From: QNYQ01 sp964542985
GTDB lineage: Archaea; Thermoproteota; Thermoprotei_A; Sulfolobales; Pyrodictiaceae
DNA length: 11,129 nt
Reading direction: 5' to 3'
Assembly (NCBI GenBank): GCA_964542985.1
Contig: CAZIWH010000059.1
Span: forward strand, 1-11,129
Shown: piece by piece, positions 1 through 6,876 of the stretch
Layout of the letters: every line of letters begins with the position of its first letter
Numbering within the stretch: the first letter of the stretch is position 1
Translations under genes and position numbers: made by a program
The notes under the pieces: model-generated
Database searches by the model: none
What the model saw: only the letters and a program-made list of their open reading frames with translations
What the model was told of the DNA's origin: nothing

Positions 1-55
1 TACTATAGGGTTTTCGCCTCCTGCTTGACGACACCCGTACTAGACCGCTCAGGAG
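1..55 (+). repeat. Left copy of the 55-bp terminal inverted repeat
   Basis: The first 55 bases are the exact reverse complement of the last 55 bases (11075-11129); the match fails at base 56 (a here, g on the other side). The repeat begins tactatagggttttcgcc and lies entirely between the cas6 stop (84) and the window edge. Each copy contains a ctcctg/caggag dyad (18-23 with 50-55 here). It could be the inner part of a longer inverted repeat, such as identical leaders of two outward-facing CRISPR arrays, or the end of a mobile or invertible unit. It could also mark a contig boundary in a de Bruijn assembly with k = 55. The sequence match itself is certain; its meaning is not. Confidence 0.95.
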
Positions 56-83
56 AAGATGGAGGGCTGTGGGGGCTGGCTGG

Positions 84-956
84 TTAGGGTTGTGTTGTTG
101 TTATTTTTAGGTCTCCGAATCCTGTTGCTCGGCTGCTTCCTGCTCCCATTGTTGCTGCGTGGCTTAGTATGTGGCCTAGTGTCTCCAGCTGGTCGTTGCT
201 TGTTTCTACTGTGTCGTCTATGCAGTATTTTATGTAGCCTGTGAGTGCTGGGAGTGTTCTTCCGCTGTAGTGGTACCATGTGGTTGCTACTGTTCTTGTC
301 GAGGATGGGGATGGTGTGAGGAGGTCTAGGGCTGCTAGGGCCCGTGGGTCTGGGCGGCGGTAGAGGGCGTGTAGGTTGACGGCGAAGAGGTGGAGGGGTG
401 AAGTTGTGAGTCTCTTTACCCGGCTGCGTGGGTGTAGGGGGCTTGTGGGGAGCGTTGGTGCTGAGAGCACTACCTTGATGCACTGTCCGGGCCTCGGGGC
501 TATTGTTGGGTCGGCTGTGGCTGAGTAGTGGTTGAGGCGCTCTGCGGCTGTGAGGGTTACTGTTGCTTCTCCGCTTCGGGTCGGTATCCTGTGGCCCGCG
601 AGGAGCCTCATTATCACTGCTTGTATCTCTGGCTCCAGGGCCGCGGCGACCCCGATGTTGAAGAAGTATATCCTGCCTGGCTGTAGGGTTACGGGACGGG
701 GCGTGCCGCTGGGGCTGGCTGTGTGGGGGTATAGTGCGCGGGGCTTGCCGTCCCTGCCTGGAGTGTAGACTGGTGATAGGCTGAGCGGCTTCGCCTCGCC
801 CGGGCGGCGCGACGCTATTTCTTCGGCGAGCCTCTCCGACGCGGTGGCAATGATTGTCTTGACAAGCTTGCCGGTGTAGTCCAGGTATACTATAGGCTTG
901 TCCACGGTGAAGCTTATCATCCACTTCACATACGAGTCGTGTGTCACGGGCTTCAA
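84..956 (-). CDS. cas6: Cas6 pre-crRNA endoribonuclease
   Basis: Predicted 290-aa Cas6, the RNase that cleaves the CRISPR transcript inside each repeat to release crRNAs for the type I-D complex. The best evidence is the C-terminal glycine-rich loop near residues 271-281 (GAGSSRATGFG), the signature Cas6 RNA-binding motif, followed by a final beta strand. Length and the start-proximal strand (about residues 12-20) also fit two ferredoxin-like folds. The start is TTG at 954-956. A strong Shine-Dalgarno (GGGGAGGGA, minus strand, plus positions 963-971) lies 6 nt upstream, and the TTG overlaps the TGA stop of csa3 (TTGA), so the two genes are translationally coupled. An ATG 12 codons later is an alternative. 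The usual helix-1 His is not visible: the only N-terminal His are residues 6 and 78. Archaeal Cas6 proteins without a catalytic His are known. The last 700 bases have markedly CA-rich coding-strand composition, unlike the central genes. Confidence 0.88.
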   Translation of the reverse strand: MKPVTHDSYVKWMISFTVDKPIVYLDYTGKLVKTIIATASERLAEEIASRRPGEAKPLSLSPVYTPGRDGKPRALYPHTASPSGTPRPVTLQPGRIYFFNIGVAAALEPEIQAVIMRLLAGHRIPTRSGEATVTLTAAERLNHYSATADPTIAPRPGQCIKVVLSAPTLPTSPLHPRSRVKRLTTSPLHLFAVNLHALYRRPDPRALAALDLLTPSPSSTRTVATTWYHYSGRTLPALTGYIKYCIDDTVETSNDQLETLGHILSHAATMGAGSSRATGFGDLKITTTQP

Positions 957-1699
957 GCCACGTCCCTCCCCTGGGCCCGTGTGAGCGCCTCTGCAAGCTC
1001 CTCGGCTGCGAGGAGCAGGGCCAGGCCCCCGGTGGGCCTGCAGACAGTCTTCCTGCCCCGGCGCTCGCAGCTGACCAGCCGGTCCCGCTGCAGCTCGTGA
1101 AGGAGCCTCTTCACCGTCGTCTCATCGCGGCTGGCTCCCCGGCTCCGCATGTACTCCGCTATCTCCCTGTACCCGGCCTCCCCGAGCCCGATGAGGATCA
1201 TGGCCACCTCAGCCTTGGCCTCACCCGTGAAGCTCCTCACGGGCACAGGGGGCAGCGGGTACTCCCGGCGGTCGTCCTCGAACACCACCGTGGCCTCCAC
1301 CGTGCCGGGCGGGGCCAGGTACGCGGCGGCTGCACCGAGCAGTGCGATGACCGTGGCCAGCGGCCTTGGGCCGCCCGCAGCCACCAGCGCGAGCCGCCCG
1401 AACCCCTTGTCCCTGACGTGGCTGCTCAGATCCTTTGCTATCTCTAAAGCCCATCTCCCAGGCTCCTGGTCCGGGTTGAGCCCCATTGGTCCGAGCAGGG
1501 TGACGCCCTGCATGTACCTGGTGACTCTCTCTATCTCCTCTAGGGTCTCCCTCAGCTTCTCCTCTACGTAGCTGCTGCGTGGCTTCACGTGGTAGAGGCG
1601 TAGCGCTATCTCTAGGCCGGGGGCGAGCCTGCGGAGCAGGGGTGCCAGCACGAGCTGCGGGCTCCACCCGAGGCTGGCGGCCATGAGGATACCGGTCAA
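953..1699 (-). CDS. csa3: Csa3-type CARF-wHTH transcriptional regulator
   Basis: Predicted 248-aa DNA-binding regulator of CRISPR-Cas genes. Residues 1-150 look like a Rossmann-like CARF domain: an N-terminal strand followed by a loop (ILMAASLGWSP), and a central GGPRP (109-113) leading into a hydrophobic helix, as in Csa3 proteins. Residues 160-222 look like a winged helix-turn-helix (GYREIAEYMRSRG, then TTVKRLLHELQRDRLV). Csa3 family members act as activators or repressors of cas genes and array transcription in Sulfolobales, and their CARF domain can bind cyclic tetra-adenylate. The start is TTG at 1697-1699: it is the only start codon before an in-frame stop upstream, and it keeps the first beta strand. 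AAGGAG sits 3 nt upstream. ATG at 1682-1684 is possible but would trim that strand. It is first in the leftward csa3-cas6 unit and divergent from cas10d, a good position to control both. No cyclic-oligoadenylate synthase is present in the window. Confidence 0.82.
   Translation of the reverse strand: MTGILMAASLGWSPQLVLAPLLRRLAPGLEIALRLYHVKPRSSYVEEKLRETLEEIERVTRYMQGVTLLGPMGLNPDQEPGRWALEIAKDLSSHVRDKGFGRLALVAAGGPRPLATVIALLGAAAAYLAPPGTVEATVVFEDDRREYPLPPVPVRSFTGEAKAEVAMILIGLGEAGYREIAEYMRSRGASRDETTVKRLLHELQRDRLVSCERRGRKTVCRPTGGLALLLAAEELAEALTRAQGRDVA
963..971 (-). promoter_or_regulatory. Ribosome binding site deciding the cas6 TTG start
   Basis: The minus strand reads GGGGAGGGA here, 6 nt before the TTG at 954-956. 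It lies inside the 3' end of csa3 and supports the TTG over the ATG 12 codons downstream. Confidence 0.65.
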
Positions 1700-1711
1700 G
1701 GCTCCTTGACC
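1694..1711. promoter_or_regulatory. Palindromic operator candidate over the csa3 start
   Basis: The bases ggtcaaggctccttgacc form two perfect 8-bp arms (ggtcaagg / ccttgacc) around a 2-bp centre. The site covers the csa3 TTG (1697-1699) and its Shine-Dalgarno. A third copy of the caagg half-site lies at 1716-1720, giving a second, smaller dyad (ccttg 1704-1708, caagg 1716-1720). A dimeric winged-helix protein would be expected to bind such a site. Autoregulation by Csa3 is an inference from position. Confidence 0.5.
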
Positions 1712-1795
1712 ACTACAAGGTTAAGCACCTGGACAGGTTTTTAGATTTGTCCCCGCGCAGCATCTATCGGCCTGGGGCCTGGGAGGCGACAAAGA
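1712..1795. promoter_or_regulatory. Divergent promoter region between csa3 and cas10d
   Basis: This is the only divergent intergenic gap, about 96 nt between start codons. The plus strand has a TATA-like tttttaga at 1738-1745, preceded by a purine-containing stretch; an archaeal start about 25 nt on would fall near 1767. A Shine-Dalgarno (gggaggcg, 1781-1788) follows and ends 7 nt before the cas10d GTG. Read on the minus strand the same A/T block is tctaaaaa, which could place a csa3 start near 1715, so one element may serve both directions. A second minus-strand candidate is cttaacc around 1719-1725. These are motif readings only. Confidence 0.5.
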
Positions 1796-4786
1796 GTGGC
1801 CCTCGACAAGCCACTGGACCTGGAGCTCCTAGACAGTGTCGTCGCGGCGGCGGCAGCGCTATCCGAGGATCTCCGGGGCGCCGTGCCGGCCAAGAGGGGG
1901 ACTCTGCAGAGCTACGCCCAGCACAGCCTCGCCGTGGCGGTTGCGGCGGCGAGGCTCGCAGACGCTCTTGAGGAGGCCGGCGTGCGCGTCGAGCCTGGCC
2001 AGCTGCCCGTCGAGGAGGCCTGGCTGCTCGCCTTCCTCGGCGGCCTCGTGCACGACCACAACAAGGCCTGGGGCAGGAGCGAGCGGGAGGGCCTACGGCG
2101 CCTCGTCTCCTCGGTGCTCGAGGAGCGAGGATACGGCCTAGGCGGCGAGGAGCTAGAGGAGCTACTCGAGGCGCTCTACGCCGTCGCGGAGGCCGCGGAA
2201 CGCGGCGTCACGGCGAGGGTAGCGGCGGCGGGGCTGGACAAGCTGGCGCTCATAGTCGCGCTCGCTGATCTCCTGGCTTCGCAGAGAAGCCTATCCCGTG
2301 CCGAGGCCGCGCTGAGGTCCCCGGAGCCGAGGTACGGGCCAGCTATAGGCATGGTTGGCGCCGCCGGCTACGAGTTCAAGACAATCTATGCGGCCAGGCC
2401 TAGCCTCATAGTGGCCGAGGCGAGCCTCGAGCTGCTCGGCCTGGCCGCAGAGAAGGGTTGTGCACCGGTACTCGTCTACCACGACGGCGTGCTCCTCCTC
2501 TGCCCCAAGGATGCGGGCATAGGCTACGAGGAGGCCGCGGAGCCCATTCTCCGCCGGCTGGTCGGCGGCGAGGAAGCCTCGCCAGAGAGAATCGAGGACG
2601 CCAGACGTCGGCTCAACCGCCTACTCCGGCTCGGAGGCCACGCCTACCAGCTCCTCTCGCTGCGGAAGGGAGGCCTATCCAAGGCCAGGAGCCTCGCGCT
2701 GTGCTGCAGGAATGGGAACCCCCCTGTCTGCAGGGGGCCGAACAACGAGGCCGTGGCCGAGGCGGCTGCCCACGCGGCGGCGGCTATAGCGTCGGGCGCC
2801 GCATCCGTGGATGACGCTGTCAGGGTACTGGAGGATGTTAGGAAGAGCTGCCGCGTGCAAGTCAAGAACCTCCTGGGCGGCGTCAAGCCGGCTTTCGAGC
2901 TAGTGAAGACCCTTGGAGCGTCCACGATAATGGGGCTTGCTGAGAGGCTGGCCGGGCAGGGCTCGCTAGGCGAGCTGGCGGCTCTCGCCGCCTACCTGGC
3001 AGCCTACCCGGCCAAGAAAGGTAAAGGCGGGAGGAAGAGGGGGAGCGGTATAGATGTCTCCGACAAGGTGGCCGAGGCTGCGAGGAAGGAGGGGCTGAGC
3101 CTCCAGGGCGTTCCGCTTGGTGACGCAGTGGTCGGTGTGCCCGTGGCGCTCGGAGTGGCGCTCCGTTTCGCGGAGGAGAGAGGCGCCGGCGCTCTCGCCA
3201 GGCTGGTCGAGAGGCTCCTAGAGGCGCTGGGCGGCACCACGGCCGCCGCTCTCCGGGAGTTCGCCGTGGCCTACGCCTGCAGCAGCCTCGGGGGCTCGCT
3301 GCTCGTAGGGAAGGAGAGGCTCTGCCGGGCGGCGGGCGAGGCAAAAACCTACTGCATGGTCTGCAGGACGCCGCTGCCGGATACGAGCATCGGGGTCGAC
3401 CTGGGGAGCTACGGCACGAGCCTTGGCCTGGGGAGGGGTGTTGCCGAGCTCTGGGTGAGCGACGAGGCCCCCCTCGGCTCCATAGAGTTGAGCGCGGCGC
3501 GCCGGCTCTACGGCGAGGGAGCGAGGCTAGTGTGCCCCGCCTGCATCTATGAGGCGAAGAGGCTGCGGCAGGGCATAGGGGTGAAGGAGGCGGGCTTCCC
3601 GCTGCTATTCATCTACGCGCTGCACCCCGTCGCCTCCGTGGAGCAGCTCACGGCCGCCGCGCTGGCGGTGAGGACGCTGGGCCAGGTGATAGGCGGCGTC
3701 CTCGGGAGGCACGTGGAGTGGAGGAGCCTCGTGGAGAGCCTCTCCGATGCGCTGAGGAGCAACGTGGCCAAGGCGGGGTCGGCGGGGGCCCTCCTCGGCG
3801 GCCTCGCGGGTAGCGTGGTGGTGGACTACGCCGCCGCCAGGGTGGTGGTGAGCTTCAACGCCGTCGTGCCCCCGGGCCTAGTGGAGGCGGAGGACCGGCG
3901 CTCGGCGGTGGCGACGCTACAGCACCTGGCCGCCTCCCTTGCAGTGGCCGCGCCGCTGCTAGCCCTGCTGGGAGGACAGGTGGTGTTGTCTCCGAGCCTC
4001 GCATCCGCCCGCCCGGCCTCCAAGCTGGTTGATGCAGGGAGGACTATCCTCTACGTGGAGGAGCCGCTGCGCCGCTACGGCTACATAGGCGGTGTCGCCG
4101 CCTTGCTCTCCTTCGCGGCGCGCGCCCTCCCCCTCGCCAAGGGAAGGGACGCGCCCCGCAACCTTTCGTCGCTCCTCATCCAGCTTGAACACCTCGCCTT
4201 CGAGCCCCCTGTGGCTATGCTTGCGCCTCCCAGGCCCGGCCTCGGGGGCGACGCCCCCGGCGGCGAGGCGGAACTCCTAGGGCTCGTGCTCCTCGCCGCC
4301 GCACGTGCGGGAGAAGGGGTGGAGGCGTTGAACTTCGCGGAGAACCTGCGCATGTACTCGGAGGCCATGTGCTGCCTCACCCGCAGGAGGGATGAGGCGA
4401 GCAGGCATATGGTTCAAGCTCCTCTTAGGGAGGCGCTGAGCACCGTGCTGGACTACATGGGGGCGCTGGAGCGGGAGGACACGGAGCTGCTGGCAGTGGG
4501 CCGCGGGGTCGACGCGCTCAGGCGCAGGGGCTTCACCGGCCCATATGTCGAGGCCGTCCGCAAGGCCTTGGAGGAGCTGGTCAAGTACTTCGCCGAGAAG
4601 GCGAGGGAGCTGTCGCCGTCTAAGGCCCGCCAGCTAGCGGAGGCGATACTGGACACGGCCTACATGCTGACAATGGACTGTATATTCAAGAGGAGGGAGG
4701 AGAAGGAGAAGATATGCGCCTCCCTCCGAGGGGCCGCGGCCATGACCTCCTCGGGGTCGCCCGCCACGCTCACGTTTTCTTCATAG
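1796..4786 (+). CDS. cas10d: Cas10d (Csc3), HD-nuclease large subunit of type I-D Cascade
   Basis: Predicted 996-aa large subunit of the type I-D effector, which recognises target DNA and carries the DNA-cutting HD domain. The N-terminal HD domain is visible: His43 (YAQHSLAV), His86-Asp87 (GLVHDHNKAW) and Asp158 (ALADLLAS). A treble-clef-like zinc site is formed by Cys520/Cys523 (CMVC) and Cys580/Cys583 (CPAC), as in Cas10 proteins. I find no GGDD cyclase motif, as expected for Cas10d and unlike type III Cas10, so it should not make cyclic oligoadenylates. The length fits Cas10d. The start is GTG at 1796 with GGGAGGCG 7 nt upstream; it is the first gene of the rightward operon. Csc2 follows after 42 nt. 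The HD domain here complements the HD-less Cas3' at 6870-9062, the diagnostic split of type I-D. Confidence 0.9.
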   Translation: MALDKPLDLELLDSVVAAAAALSEDLRGAVPAKRGTLQSYAQHSLAVAVAAARLADALEEAGVRVEPGQLPVEEAWLLAFLGGLVHDHNKAWGRSEREGLRRLVSSVLEERGYGLGGEELEELLEALYAVAEAAERGVTARVAAAGLDKLALIVALADLLASQRSLSRAEAALRSPEPRYGPAIGMVGAAGYEFKTIYAARPSLIVAEASLELLGLAAEKGCAPVLVYHDGVLLLCPKDAGIGYEEAAEPILRRLVGGEEASPERIEDARRRLNRLLRLGGHAYQLLSLRKGGLSKARSLALCCRNGNPPVCRGPNNEAVAEAAAHAAAAIASGAASVDDAVRVLEDVRKSCRVQVKNLLGGVKPAFELVKTLGASTIMGLAERLAGQGSLGELAALAAYLAAYPAKKGKGGRKRGSGIDVSDKVAEAARKEGLSLQGVPLGDAVVGVPVALGVALRFAEERGAGALARLVERLLEALGGTTAAALREFAVAYACSSLGGSLLVGKERLCRAAGEAKTYCMVCRTPLPDTSIGVDLGSYGTSLGLGRGVAELWVSDEAPLGSIELSAARRLYGEGARLVCPACIYEAKRLRQGIGVKEAGFPLLFIYALHPVASVEQLTAAALAVRTLGQVIGGVLGRHVEWRSLVESLSDALRSNVAKAGSAGALLGGLAGSVVVDYAAARVVVSFNAVVPPGLVEAEDRRSAVATLQHLAASLAVAAPLLALLGGQVVLSPSLASARPASKLVDAGRTILYVEEPLRRYGYIGGVAALLSFAARALPLAKGRDAPRNLSSLLIQLEHLAFEPPVAMLAPPRPGLGGDAPGGEAELLGLVLLAAARAGEGVEALNFAENLRMYSEAMCCLTRRRDEASRHMVQAPLREALSTVLDYMGALEREDTELLAVGRGVDALRRRGFTGPYVEAVRKALEELVKYFAEKARELSPSKARQLAEAILDTAYMLTMDCIFKRREEKEKICASLRGAAAMTSSGSPATLTFSS

Positions 4787-4813
4787 CTTATCCATAATCC
4801 GTTCGTGGTGCAT

Positions 4814-4820
4814 GGAGGTG
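4814..4820 (+). promoter_or_regulatory. Ribosome binding site of csc2
   Basis: ggaggtg ends 8 nt before the GTG at 4829, supporting that start. The tataa that follows at 4821-4825 lies between the site and the start codon, too close to be a promoter for this gene. Confidence 0.6.
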
Positions 4821-4828
4821 TATAAGCC

Positions 4829-5974
4829 GTGCCCAGCCTGGATGAACTCCGAGCCGAGCTGGCCCCCATGCTAGAAGAGGTAGCCGCCAAGCTGCTCGGG
4901 GACAAGCTTAGCCGCGCAAAGGGGCTGCTCGTAGAGAAGCCTAGGCCGGATAGGAGGCTTGCCCTACCCAGGCCGAGGACGGTCAACATATACGTAGCCA
5001 TAGAGGCCCTTAGCGAACTCGTGATAAGGCACGAGGGCAGGGACGACTTCGTGGAGTTCGAGGTCGCGGGGTACCGTGTGCCGGGGATACTGAACACCAA
5101 GGTGCAGGCCGCCGAGAGGCGCGCCCTGCTCCGGCTCCTCTACGACTTCTACGACCGCAACCTCAACGGAGCCGTGGCCCGCCTAGCCGACGCTGTCAAG
5201 GAGCTGGGGCTCCAGGGGGCGGAGAGGATAGCCGAGAAGCTGCGGGGCGGCGGGTGGCGCTGCTACCTCGCCCCCAAGCAGGGGAGGAGGCAGGGGGAGG
5301 AGACCGTCGAGGCCTACTGCGGCTTCTGTCCAGGCTGCATGATATACGGCTACGCCGGCATGGATGAGGGCGGTGGCTACAACGTGAAGTCCAGGGTCGA
5401 GGGGGACGTGTTCTACGGCCTCTGCGCGAGCAGCAGGTGCGTGGTCCAGAGGACCTTCAACGCGGTCAACGACGCTACGAAGACGACCTTCTACGAGGAG
5501 GGGGAGACCGGTGCACTGTACACGCTCTCACTCATAGAGCCTGGCACCGTCTTCGTCGGCAAGATAGCGGTTCGCGACCCGTCGCTGGCCGAGCTGCTGG
5601 CAGTGCTGCTGGCGGTCTCCAACGTGGAGAGGATAGGTGCCAGGCAGACGCACTTCGGGAGAGTGAAGACACACATACCGGCCATAGTGTTCTCGAGGTT
5701 CGAGCGCGGCACGGGCTACGAGGCAGCAGCCAGGATGCTGAGGGAGAAGAGCGGCGGCCCCCTGGGCCTCGAGGAGGCCCTGCAGGGGCTAACAGGCTAC
5801 GCCGAGACCGTGGCCACCAGCGACGACCTGCTCATAGCGAGCCGCGGCCTGGCGGACGAGCTGCGTAGGCTCTCGCTCAGAGATATAGACGCGGTGCTGG
5901 CGGCGGCCTGGCTCGACAGCCTAGTCTTCAAGGCCAGCATAGAACAGTTCATAGCCGCGCCCAGGCGCGGGTAG
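4829..5974 (+). CDS. csc2: Csc2, Cas7-family backbone subunit of type I-D Cascade
   Basis: Predicted 381-aa Cas7-type subunit that polymerises along the crRNA to form the backbone of the type I-D complex. Csc2-like features are an N-terminal strand region (PRTVNIYVAIEALSELV), the central Cys-rich block FCPGCMIYG near residues 166-174, and the following segment GGGYNVKSRVEGDVFYG, NAVNDATKTT and HFGRVKTHIPAIVF. These match the RRM-like core and insertions of the Csc2 family. Cys164, Cys167 and Cys170 form a C-x2-C-x2-C cluster that may bind zinc. The start is GTG at 4829 with GGAGGTG 8 nt upstream. It is 42 nt after cas10d and 50 nt before csc1, so it is probably co-transcribed with them; backbone subunits are needed in several copies, which its own strong ribosome binding site would favour. 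Confidence 0.9.
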   Translation: MPSLDELRAELAPMLEEVAAKLLGDKLSRAKGLLVEKPRPDRRLALPRPRTVNIYVAIEALSELVIRHEGRDDFVEFEVAGYRVPGILNTKVQAAERRALLRLLYDFYDRNLNGAVARLADAVKELGLQGAERIAEKLRGGGWRCYLAPKQGRRQGEETVEAYCGFCPGCMIYGYAGMDEGGGYNVKSRVEGDVFYGLCASSRCVVQRTFNAVNDATKTTFYEEGETGALYTLSLIEPGTVFVGKIAVRDPSLAELLAVLLAVSNVERIGARQTHFGRVKTHIPAIVFSRFERGTGYEAAARMLREKSGGPLGLEEALQGLTGYAETVATSDDLLIASRGLADELRRLSLRDIDAVLAAAWLDSLVFKASIEQFIAAPRRG

Positions 5975-6024
5975 ACCGTCTTTTCATCCCCCTGTGTTCT
6001 TCGAGGTGGCGGAGGCGCCGCGGC

Positions 6025-6876
6025 TTGCAGAGGCTAAGGCTGTACCACGTCAACATTGAGCTGCACGGCGTGCTGCTGTTTAGCAGCCGCGTCTACCCGG
6101 CCGGGGGCCGCGCCCGCGGCGTCGCCGAAGAGACTGCGCCCATTATCCACAACTATCCGCTGATCTATGCGTTCAACGGGGTGCCTGTGGAGAGCTACGG
6201 GGTGGTGCCGTGCCTCCACTACGCCAGCTACGGCGCCATGAAGACTCCTGCCGGTGGGAGGCTCGAGTATCCCTTGGTCGAGGAGGCCGTGAGGTGCCTC
6301 GCGGCTCCAGGGCTGGAGCCGCGGTGCCCCATCTACGCCTACCCGGCGGCGCCGCTGCGGCTGAGCTCGGTCAAGCTGTTCTTCTCGGCCAGGACGGACT
6401 CCTACGGCGAGTACCGGGGGAAGTTGAAGACCGTGTTCCCACGCACGGTGACGCACATCGGCTTCGGCCCGGGCAGCCAGTTCGAGGCATTCATAGTCTC
6501 CGCCGAGCCTTTGCCAAGCGTGGTCTACTCGAGGCTCGGCATGAAGAGGCTTGGATCGTTTCGGGCAGTGCTGGAGGAGGCCAGGGTTGTGGGCCGCGTC
6601 GGCGACGGGTACTCGTCGCACCCCGTCAACATAGGCGACGTCGAGACTTGGGGCGCGAGGCTCCTAGACAGAGTGGTGCTCTTCGAGACCCGGAGCCCCC
6701 CGTACCGCGGCGGGAAACCGTGCCCCAGCTGCGCCAGGGTAGGCTACGTCCGCGGAGAGATGTACATCGTGGAGTGGAGCGACCACGTAATGAAGCGTAG
6801 GAGGCGCGCTCTGCTCCCCCTACCCCCGGGCGCCTGGGAGGCCCCACCGAGGCGGAGAGTTGAGCCGGCATGGTAG
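6025..6876 (+). CDS. csc1: Csc1, Cas5-family subunit of type I-D Cascade
   Basis: Predicted 283-aa Cas5-type subunit, expected to cap the 5' handle of the crRNA in the type I-D complex. Family-like parts are the N-terminal strand LRLYHVNIELHGVLLFSSRV, the segment ETAPIIHNYPLIYAFNGV (about residues 36-53) typical of Csc1, and a later block THIGFGPGSQFEAFIV. A CPSC pair (Cys233, Cys236) lies near the C terminus, followed by a very basic tail (MKRRRRALLPLP onwards). The protein looks longer than many Csc1 proteins because of that tail. The start is TTG at 6025, with GGAGG at 6011-6015 and a 9-nt spacer; it keeps the first beta strand. The end overlaps the cas3' ATG by 7 nt. Confidence 0.87.
   Translation: MQRLRLYHVNIELHGVLLFSSRVYPAGGRARGVAEETAPIIHNYPLIYAFNGVPVESYGVVPCLHYASYGAMKTPAGGRLEYPLVEEAVRCLAAPGLEPRCPIYAYPAAPLRLSSVKLFFSARTDSYGEYRGKLKTVFPRTVTHIGFGPGSQFEAFIVSAEPLPSVVYSRLGMKRLGSFRAVLEEARVVGRVGDGYSSHPVNIGDVETWGARLLDRVVLFETRSPPYRGGKPCPSCARVGYVRGEMYIVEWSDHVMKRRRRALLPLPPGAWEAPPRRRVEPAW

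Noticed and set aside
61..89. G-quadruplex at the left end
   Set aside because: Only three runs of three or more G occur close together (64-66, 71-75, 87-89), with an 11-nt loop; the general G-richness of this region explains them.
49..996. A 315-codon open frame on the minus strand overlapping cas6
   Set aside because: It is a low-complexity Pro/Arg/Ser/Thr-rich shadow frame of cas6, which has recognisable Cas6 motifs and a good ribosome binding site.
1796..4786. Type III Cas10 with cyclase activity
   Set aside because: No GGDD motif is found and the neighbours are Csc2, Csc1 and Cas3', so this is Cas10d of type I-D.
4786..4827. Hairpin gcttat / ataagc enclosing the csc2 ribosome binding site
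   Set aside because: Only 6 bp with a 30-nt loop; too weak to call a regulatory structure.
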